From Streptomyces sp. MMG1121 (GTDB lineage Bacteria > Actinomycetota > Actinomycetes > Streptomycetales > Streptomycetaceae): a stretch of 38,026 nucleotides of DNA. This document shows positions 32,980 through 38,026 of the stretch, in pieces (the stretch's first letter is position 1; every line of letters starts with the position of its first letter). The notes under the pieces are model-generated. The model worked only from the letters and a program-made list of their open reading frames with translations. It did not search any database and was not told the origin of the DNA. The position numbers were made by a program, and so were the translations under genes. The stretch covers positions 1 through 38,026 of the forward strand of contig NZ_LGDV01000242.1 of assembly GCF_001280015.1 (NCBI RefSeq). Direction: 5' to 3'.

Positions 32980-33633
32980 TCAGACCGGGTAGCCGCCGAA
33001 GCGCCGTTCCCGCGCCCGGAGGTCCTTCAGGGCGGCGTCGAAGTCGGCGCGCGTCATGTCGGGGAACAGGCAGGGGGAGAAGTGCAGTTCGGCGTAGGGC
33101 GACATCAGCGGGAAGAAGGACGACATCCGGATCGCGCCGCCGGTGCGGATCAGGTAGTCGACCTGGGCCGGCACGTAGGCGTTCTCGGCGAGGATCTCCT
33201 CGGTGAGCTCCGGGATCTTCCCGTTGAGCTTGTTGAAGATGCCGATGACCTCGTGCTGGAGGGACATGCCCAGGATGTAGTGCAGGGTGAACTCCGCGTC
33301 CTTGGCCGACTTGTCCCGCAGCTCCTCCAGTTCGGACAGGTGCGGGGCGGAGACGAGGTCGAGCGACCCGGAGAAGTCGAAGGCGACCGAGTCGTGGACG
33401 CGGCGCACCACGTCGTTGAACGCGTTCATGAACGTGGTCACCGCGGCCTCGGGGCGGCTGTGGTTGGCGGCGGAGGAGGCCGTGATGCAGAGGGTGGTGA
33501 CACCCTCCTCCCTGGCCCAGCCCATGAACTCGATGAGCTTGTCCCCCATCGCAGCGTAGCCGTCGTCGAGGGAGACGCCGTGCGCCCGGGACCAGCGGCG
33601 CATTCCGTCCGGCAGTAGCATCAGGGTGGTCAC
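32980..33633 (-). CDS. short cis-prenyltransferase, cyclolavandulyl diphosphate synthase-like
   Basis: The 217-residue product is a soluble cis-prenyltransferase, shorter than undecaprenyl diphosphate synthase. Family motifs remain: LLPDGMRRW (catalytic Asp9), the AANHSRP block, and DYLIRTGG followed by [15 protein letters not shown]. The MDGNGRWA motif is altered to PDGMRRWS. From memory this altered pattern, with the C-terminal [20 protein letters not shown] text, is that of cyclolavandulyl diphosphate synthase of Streptomyces sp. CL190 and kin such as Mcl22, which join two C5 (or C5 and C10) units head-to-middle to give irregular branched or cyclic diphosphates. AAGGAG before GTG 33633 sets the start. 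It is the likely source of an irregular donor for the three ABBA prenyltransferases. Confidence 0.88.
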   Translation of the reverse strand: MTTLMLLPDGMRRWSRAHGVSLDDGYAAMGDKLIEFMGWAREEGVTTLCITASSAANHSRPEAAVTTFMNAFNDVVRRVHDSVAFDFSGSLDLVSAPHLSELEELRDKSAKDAEFTLHYILGMSLQHEVIGIFNKLNGKIPELTEEILAENAYVPAQVDYLIRTGGAIRMSSFFPLMSPYAELHFSPCLFPDMTRADFDAALKDLRARERRFGGYPV

Positions 33634-33665
33634 CGTGTTCTCCTTGCATTGCGGGTGAGAGCGGG

Positions 33666-33932
33666 TCAAATACGCGGCGATGATGAGCTGTTCGCGGTCT
33701 TCTCGGACACCAGCTCGGCGGCCTTGGCAGCGGTCCCGGCGGCGGCCAGTTCTTCTCCGCTCACGTCGACGCCGCACTGCTTCGTCAGGATGACGCCCAG
33801 CTCGATCAGGACCAGGGAGTCCAGGTCGAGGGTCTGGAAGTCCGTGTCGCCGGCGGTGTCGGCGGGAATGTCGAAGTGGGTCTTGAGAAGGTCGAGCACG
33901 GCTTCGGGCTCAAGCAGGATGCGGCTCGTCAT
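33666..33932 (-). CDS. acyl carrier protein (second)
   Basis: The 88-residue product is a discrete carrier protein with the phosphopantetheine site at Ser39 in [25 protein letters not shown] precedes ATG 33932. It lies 30 bp after the KAS III gene and 32 bp before the cis-prenyltransferase, so KAS III most likely extends chains on this carrier. It is clearly different from the ACP at 11061. Confidence 0.92.
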   Translation of the reverse strand: MTSRILLEPEAVLDLLKTHFDIPADTAGDTDFQTLDLDSLVLIELGVILTKQCGVDVSGEELAAAGTAAKAAELVSEKTANSSSSPRI

Positions 33933-33962
33933 GGTGCTTCCTCTCCAAAGGAACGGCGGCTG

Positions 33963-34976
33963 TCAGGCGAGGGCGATCCCCGGCCAGGTGAGTGCGACCG
34001 AACCCCACGTCAGGCCGGCCCCGAAGGCGGTCAGCAGCAGCCGGTCACCGGCCTGGAAGCGGCCCTGTGCGGCGGCATCGGCCAGGGCCAGCGGGATGGA
34101 GGCGGCCGAGGTGTTGCCCACCTGGTCCAGATGGCGCACCAGGCGCTCCCCGTCCACGCCCAGTTGCTTGGCCAGCGCGTGCAGGATGCGCAGATTCGCC
34201 TGGTGGCCCACCACGTGGTCGACCTGGCCGACGCTCCAGCCCGCCTGGGCGAGCACCGCCGACGAGGACTGTGCCATGCGGCGGACCGCGTGCACGAAGA
34301 CCTCTTTGCCGTGCATGAAGAGGTACTGGTCGGCCGGGTCGGGCGGACGGTCGGTGGAGCGGTGCCGGGAGCCGTTGCCCGGGATGCCGACCAGTTCCTT
34401 GAGGGTGCCGTCCGCCCCCAGGTCCACCGACACGATCGCGCCGGGCTCGTCGGCGGTGCCGCGGCGCAGCACCACGGCACCGGCGCCGTCGCCGAAGATC
34501 ACCGCCGTGCTGCGGTCGGCGGGGTCGAGGAAGGGGCGGAAGGTCTCCGCACCGATGACGAGAACGCGCTCGGCGTACCCGGCCACCAGGGCGGCGGACG
34601 CGGTGGCGAGCGCGTAGACGAACCCCGAGCAGCCGGCCGAGACGTCCAGGGCGGCGATCGTGCCGAGACCGAGCCGGGCGGCCACGTCCGGGGCGGTGGC
34701 CGGGCACTGGGTGTCGGGAGTCGCGGTGGCCACGATCACCATGCCGATGTCGTCGGGTCCGGCCGTCCCCGCCGACTTCAGGGCCCGGTGGCCCGCCTCG
34801 ACGGCGAGGTCGCTGGTGGCGACGCCGGGATCGGCCCAGTGTCGCTGCCGGATGCCGGTGCGCTGGACGATCCACGCGTCGCTGGTGTCCATCCGGCGGG
34901 AGAGTTCTTCGTTGGTCACCGTGCGCGGCGGCACATGGGCGCCGAGCCCGGCGAGCACGGCGGCGGGTTCACTCAT
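33963..34976 (-). CDS. FabH-type beta-ketoacyl-ACP synthase III
   Basis: The 337-residue product is a complete KAS III with the triad Cys116 (LDVSAGCSGFVYAL), His258 (VVGHQANLRIL) and Asn288 (VGNTSAASIPLAL). It starts with the usual LGAHVPPRTVTNEEL and TSDAWIVQRTGI blocks. Such enzymes prime a chain from an acyl-CoA and malonyl-ACP. ATG 34976 overlaps the stop of the AvrD-like gene (ATGA). Its beta-ketoacyl product on the neighbouring ACP is a plausible substrate for the AvrD-like protein. Confidence 0.95.
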   Translation of the reverse strand: MSEPAAVLAGLGAHVPPRTVTNEELSRRMDTSDAWIVQRTGIRQRHWADPGVATSDLAVEAGHRALKSAGTAGPDDIGMVIVATATPDTQCPATAPDVAARLGLGTIAALDVSAGCSGFVYALATASAALVAGYAERVLVIGAETFRPFLDPADRSTAVIFGDGAGAVVLRRGTADEPGAIVSVDLGADGTLKELVGIPGNGSRHRSTDRPPDPADQYLFMHGKEVFVHAVRRMAQSSSAVLAQAGWSVGQVDHVVGHQANLRILHALAKQLGVDGERLVRHLDQVGNTSAASIPLALADAAAQGRFQAGDRLLLTAFGAGLTWGSVALTWPGIALA

Positions 34977-35980
34977 CGCCGCTCACCTCCCCAACTGCGC
35001 GGCTCTGTCGAGGAGTTGAGCAGGTGTACGACGGAGGCCCGGGCCTGTACGCCGTGCAGGGCGCCGCTCAGCTCGACCGATCGCCAGGTGCCGGACACGG
35101 AGGGCAGCAGCCGGGCCTGCCCGAGCCGGGCCGTCACCACGTCGTCGCCCCCGACCGGTACGCTCGCGCCGGCCGTGACGCGGGTGCGCCGCATCCAGAG
35201 GTTGTTGCTGTCGGCCCGGTCGACGCCGTCCAGTGTGTAGAGCAGGACCTGGCCGAGCTGCATGGCGGCGACGAAGGCGTCGATCATGCCGGCCTGCGCG
35301 TGGTCCCGGGCGGCCTCCGCCCCGTCCGGGACCAGCGCGACCTGAGCGGACGCCTGGAGGTTGTCCTCGCCGTCGCCGGTGACGTTCACCCCGGTGAGCA
35401 GCTGCTGCCGCGCACGGTGCGGGACGCCGAAGGGCCGGTCGTTCCAGGGCCCGGGCAGGTCTTCGTCGAGGTCGTACGCCGCGCCGGTGCCGGCCGGGCG
35501 ACGGCCCGCGCTGTGCACCGCGTGCAGCCGGGCCGTGAGCGAGCCGATCCGGCAGTCCAGGGTGGTCGACCACTGCTCGCCGGCCGTGTCGGCGGCGACG
35601 AGCCGGCCGCTGACCGGAAACTTCTCCAGGCCCTCCTCGTCCGGGCTGGAGCCGGCCTTCATGTCGACCGAGCGCACCTCGAAGCGGGCGTTCGGGCCGA
35701 GCCCGTGGGTGTGGGCCGCGTACAGGCCGGTGAGCCGGGCGGCGAAGAGCATCACGTCGATGGTGCTGAGGTGGGGTTTTTGCTGGTGCTCGCCCTTGCG
35801 GGACCACAGGGCGGGGATGGTGACATGGGCCGTGGCGTCGATGCCGGCGGTGCCGTCGGCGCCCGGTGACACCGTGAGATCGGTCAGCGAGTGTTCGACC
35901 CGTTTGAATCCCTCGCCGAGGAATCGGCTGTCGCGCGGGCCGAGGAAGTCGTCGATGGACGCGAGTTCCAGGGATGGCAC
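34973..35980 (-). CDS. AvrD-family protein (syringolide-synthesis-like)
   Basis: The 335-residue product resembles from memory the AvrD family, known from Pseudomonas syringae and actinomycetes: it opens with ELASIDDFLGPRDSRFLGEGFKRVEHSLTDLTVSPG and contains STIDVMLFAARLTGLYAAHTHGLGP and MIDAFVAAMQLGQVLLYTLDGVDR. AvrD directs formation of syringolides, C-glycosyl lipids proposed to form from a beta-ketoacyl chain and a pentulose, a reaction analogous to that of AfsA. AGGAG precedes GTG 35980. It overlaps the KAS III gene, next to an ACP, which fits a role in condensing a beta-ketoacyl chain. Family call moderate; reaction is inference. Confidence 0.65.
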   Translation of the reverse strand: MPSLELASIDDFLGPRDSRFLGEGFKRVEHSLTDLTVSPGADGTAGIDATAHVTIPALWSRKGEHQQKPHLSTIDVMLFAARLTGLYAAHTHGLGPNARFEVRSVDMKAGSSPDEEGLEKFPVSGRLVAADTAGEQWSTTLDCRIGSLTARLHAVHSAGRRPAGTGAAYDLDEDLPGPWNDRPFGVPHRARQQLLTGVNVTGDGEDNLQASAQVALVPDGAEAARDHAQAGMIDAFVAAMQLGQVLLYTLDGVDRADSNNLWMRRTRVTAGASVPVGGDDVVTARLGQARLLPSVSGTWRSVELSGALHGVQARASVVHLLNSSTEPRSWGGERR

Positions 35981-36052
35981 AAGCGCTCCTGTTCCCGCCG
36001 AAGAACCACCCCTCCGAGTCCGGCGGCGGGAGCGGTCAGCGCGCTCGCCGCG

Positions 36053-36469
36053 TCATGCGGTGAAGGCTTCGGCGATGGCGTAGCTGTCTTCGTACATGTG
36101 GTAGCGCGTGATCTTCCCGTCGACGACGGAGAAGTGCAGCGCGTAGGCGTTGGTGAAGGTCTTCCTGGTGGCCAGGACACCGAAGACGGACTCGGCCGTG
36201 AGCACCGCGTGCGGCCCGTCGACGAGGCGGGCGTGCAGGGTGAAGGCCTGAGGCGCCGTCAGCACCTTCGGGAAGGTCTCGAAGAACTCCGAGATCTCCT
36301 TTCTGGTGGAGCGGGTGCCCGTCCAGGGCACGTCGGGACTTCCCGCCACCCGGAAGTCCACCTGTTCGGCGAACAGCTCAAGCAGGCCTGGCAGATCGCC
36401 GGACGCGAACCTCTCGAAGAAGGAGTCCACGGTCGCCCCGGTTTCCGTCTGCTGCTGCGCTGTCGTCAT
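36053..36469 (-). CDS. SnoaL-like (NTF2 fold) protein, second copy
   Basis: The 138-residue product is a small NTF2-like protein: TVDSFFERFASGDLPGLLELFAEQVDFRV, then EISEFFETFPKVLTAPQAFTLH, and a C-terminal HFSVVDGKITRYHMYEDSYAIAEAF. It is only distantly like the copy at 30265-30657. It lies 72 bp upstream of the AvrD-like gene and 22 bp after the flavodoxin-type gene in the same series, so co-transcription is likely. Possible cyclase, isomerase or epoxide hydrolase; the fold alone does not decide. Confidence 0.85.
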   Translation of the reverse strand: MTTAQQQTETGATVDSFFERFASGDLPGLLELFAEQVDFRVAGSPDVPWTGTRSTRKEISEFFETFPKVLTAPQAFTLHARLVDGPHAVLTAESVFGVLATRKTFTNAYALHFSVVDGKITRYHMYEDSYAIAEAFTA

Positions 36470-36491
36470 GTCAACTCTCTTTGCTCGTCGG

Positions 36492-37088
36492 CTACTTGGT
36501 TGCCAGGGCGGCGCGCCCCGCGAGGTGGACGGCCGTCAGGTGGGCGACGCGCTCGCCGAGGTGCACGGCCGTGGCGATGTCCGCCTTGTGCACCTCGTCG
36601 GCGGGCAGGTCGCCCGGCAGGGTGGCGGCGGCGCCGTTGAAGTACCCGAGCCGGTTCAGGTCGTTCTCGCTCTCGTGGCTGAGGTGCCAGCCCGGGAGCA
36701 GGCCGAGGCTGACCCAGATCATCCCGTGCTGGGCGCCCAGGGTCGCGAAGTAGCCGAGGGTGGAGTCCTTGTCGCCCGCCTTGCAGGCACTGATGGTGAA
36801 CCCCGACCCGAGCTTGTCCTTCCAGGCCTGCCGCCCCCAGCGCTTGTTGGTCGACTCGGCGAACGTGTGGAACTTGCCCGACGCCGAGCCCATGTAGGTG
36901 GGCGCGCCGAAGACGATCGCGTCGGCGTGGTCGAGGGTCTGCCACTTGGTGTCATCCATGGCGTCGACCGTCACCATGGTCACCTGGGCGCCCTCGGCCT
37001 CGGCACCGGCTCGGACAGACTGCGCGAGCACGTCGGTGTGGCCCCTGCCGGAATGGTACGCAATGGCGATGGTGGGCGGCTTTTCCAT
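36492..37088 (-). CDS. flavodoxin-fold NAD(P)H:quinone reductase (WrbA-like)
   Basis: The 198-residue product has the FMN-binding loop of flavodoxin-like reductases at the N-terminus (IAIAYHSGRGHTDVLAQSV), then DAIVFGAPTYMGSASGKFHTFAEST, and the GYFATLGAQHGMIWVSLG segment of the NQO/WrbA group. These enzymes reduce quinones by two electrons with NAD(P)H. In a meroterpenoid context it could reduce a quinone to the hydroquinone that prenyltransferases prefer, or supply reduced flavin. GAGGAG precedes ATG 37088. Confidence 0.9.
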   Translation of the reverse strand: MEKPPTIAIAYHSGRGHTDVLAQSVRAGAEAEGAQVTMVTVDAMDDTKWQTLDHADAIVFGAPTYMGSASGKFHTFAESTNKRWGRQAWKDKLGSGFTISACKAGDKDSTLGYFATLGAQHGMIWVSLGLLPGWHLSHESENDLNRLGYFNGAAATLPGDLPADEVHKADIATAVHLGERVAHLTAVHLAGRAALATK

Positions 37089-37118
37089 CGGTTGTTCTCC
37101 TCGGGATGCGGGGGCAGC

Positions 37119-37829
37119 TCACGTGCGTGCCGGGACCCGCTCGTGTTCCATACGGAAGTCCTGACGGCCGTACTCCTGCCCGGCCAGTTCGATGGCCTGC
37201 GCCGTGCTCATGACCGGCGTCCAGCCGAAGATCCCGGCGATGGTCTCGAGCCGCTCCGCCATGGAGCCGCTGACCACGTGGTAGGGGATCCGGAGTTCGT
37301 CCAGCGTGGCGAGGAGCATCTCGTCGATGGTCGCGCGGAACTCGTTGTTCATCGGCCGGTGCCCGTCGGCCGTGATCGGCAGTTCGTGCCGCAGGTGGAC
37401 GTAGGCGTCGTAGGTGGCCTTCACATGCTGTTTGAAGGCCTGCCCGTACTGCTCGACGACCTTGCCGAAGAAGACCATCTCCTCCGGCGTGGTGGTGGCG
37501 AGGCCGTTCGCTCCCTCCGCGGTGGCGTTGGGGTTCATGCCGTGGCGCAGCCGGCCCACGCCGTACAGCCATTCCTGCAGGGAGGACCCGTCGGAGACGA
37601 AGTGGTCCCCGAGCAGGGCCTCCTGTACGGCGCGGCCGGTGTGGCGGCGCATCGTGAGCTGGAGGAACTGCGCCGGTGTGATGTCCGTGAGCTTCAGGCC
37701 GGGCAGGGCCTGCGGCATGATCTCCCGGATGGTCCGGGCCAGCGAGCGCGGAACGCCGGTGTAGTGCGACAGCGCCATCACCGTCGACGTCTTGCCCGAG
37801 GAGTAGGTCCCGGACACGGATATCTTCAT
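37119..37829 (-). CDS. P-loop ATPase/kinase-like protein (AAA_28, NadR-like)
   Basis: The 236-residue product begins with a Walker A loop, GTYSSGKTS at residues 7-15, right after an initial beta strand, as in the NadR/nicotinamide riboside kinase-like AAA_28 group. Further conserved-looking parts are FVSDGSSLQEWLYGV (possible substrate acid), HLRHELPITADGHRPMNNEFR, and MSTAQAIELAGQEYG. It may phosphorylate a small molecule; the substrate is unknown. TGGAGAA precedes ATG 37829. It is the most upstream complete gene of the right-hand minus-strand series. A role as an alcohol or isopentenol-type kinase would be speculative. Confidence 0.75.
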   Translation of the reverse strand: MKISVSGTYSSGKTSTVMALSHYTGVPRSLARTIREIMPQALPGLKLTDITPAQFLQLTMRRHTGRAVQEALLGDHFVSDGSSLQEWLYGVGRLRHGMNPNATAEGANGLATTTPEEMVFFGKVVEQYGQAFKQHVKATYDAYVHLRHELPITADGHRPMNNEFRATIDEMLLATLDELRIPYHVVSGSMAERLETIAGIFGWTPVMSTAQAIELAGQEYGRQDFRMEHERVPART

Positions 37830-37929
37830 GGGTTCTCCAGCTCCGGGGCAGTGCCCTGCCGACCGAGGGCACTGCCGCACACGGCGACGGTCGCGCAGGG
37901 TGTGCGCGAGGAGTCCTTGCCTCAGCCGG

Positions 37930-38026
37930 TCACGTGGTTTTCGTGGCGGTGAGGATGGCCTGGACGGGGATGACGTCGGGCGGGATGTCGGCGGGGTTCT
38001 TGGTGATGGCCTGGGTCACCTTGAAC
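37930..38026 (-). CDS. C-terminal end of a gene cut by the window edge
   Basis: The minus strand enters the window in frame with FKVTQAITKNPADIPPDVIP and runs to ...ATKTT followed by TGA at 37932-37930. Only 31 residues are visible, too few to name. It is 100 bp upstream of the ATPase gene and probably belongs to the same series. Confidence 0.6.
   Translation of the reverse strand, partial: FKVTQAITKNPADIPPDVIPVQAILTATKTT

Noticed and set aside
30265..36469. SnoaL-like proteins as phenazine PhzA/PhzB
   Set aside because: Neither shows PhzA/B sequence blocks beyond the general fold, and no other phenazine gene is present, so a lavanducyanin-type phenazine assignment is not supported within the window.

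Overview
The window is high-GC actinomycete DNA, almost certainly Streptomyces. The evidence is GC-rich third codon positions, frequent GTG starts, strong AGGAG-type ribosome binding sites, ATGA/GTGA stop-start overlaps, and the families present (AfsA hotdog proteins, ABBA prenyltransferases, ECF41 sigma factors). It is a secondary-metabolism region with a decayed left flank.

Left flank (1-5190): mostly non-coding or broken. It holds a DinB-like protein, a RidA protein, remnants of an IS5-type transposase, a frameshifted HAD hydrolase, a frameshifted XRE-type regulator, and an intact two-gene unit: a small unknown protein overlapping an AbiEii-like nucleotidyltransferase.

First biosynthetic operon (11324 down to 5191, minus strand): ACP, active FabF-type ketosynthase, short ketosynthase-like partner without the cysteine, acyl-AMP ligase, type II thioesterase with a Cys nucleophile (GHCMG), aldo/keto reductase, and an AfsA-type hotdog protein. 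Most junctions overlap. It looks like a small dedicated acyl or polyketide assembly line ending in an AfsA-like condensing enzyme. It is followed by a divergent EamA exporter / LysR pair.

Middle (13.7-16.9 kb): two tRNA-Ser-like remnants in direct orientation flank a DUF4097 / MarR divergent pair and a PIN-like protein whose antitoxin gene is frameshifted.

Second biosynthetic region (17.1 kb to the right edge): a flavin-dependent halogenase; a cation/proton antiporter; an ECF41 sigma factor coupled to an orphan response regulator; a vanadium-haloperoxidase homologue that has lost both active-site histidines; three ABBA (NphB/CloQ-type) prenyltransferases; a second ECF41 sigma factor; two MFS transporters; a second antiporter; a cis-prenyltransferase closely resembling cyclolavandulyl diphosphate synthase; an ACP, a KAS III and an AvrD-like protein in one operon; two SnoaL-like proteins; a flavodoxin-type quinone reductase; and a small P-loop kinase-like ATPase. 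The right end is cut inside another gene.

Reading them together (inference): this is part of a halogenated meroterpenoid-type pathway. An irregular C10 diphosphate made by the cis-prenyltransferase is probably transferred to an aromatic or otherwise electron-rich acceptor by one or more of three prenyltransferases. The halogenase and the altered haloperoxidase homologue then tailor the product, and antiporters and MFS pumps export it or give tolerance. No gene for a recognisable aromatic core (type III PKS, type II KS/CLF pair, phenazine or carbazole genes) lies in the window, so the acceptor is unknown. Two near-perfect ECF41 promoters (TGTCAC[A/T]-16 nt-CGTC), one before the first sigma factor gene and one before the DHA2-type MFS gene, suggest ECF41 control of sigma synthesis and export.
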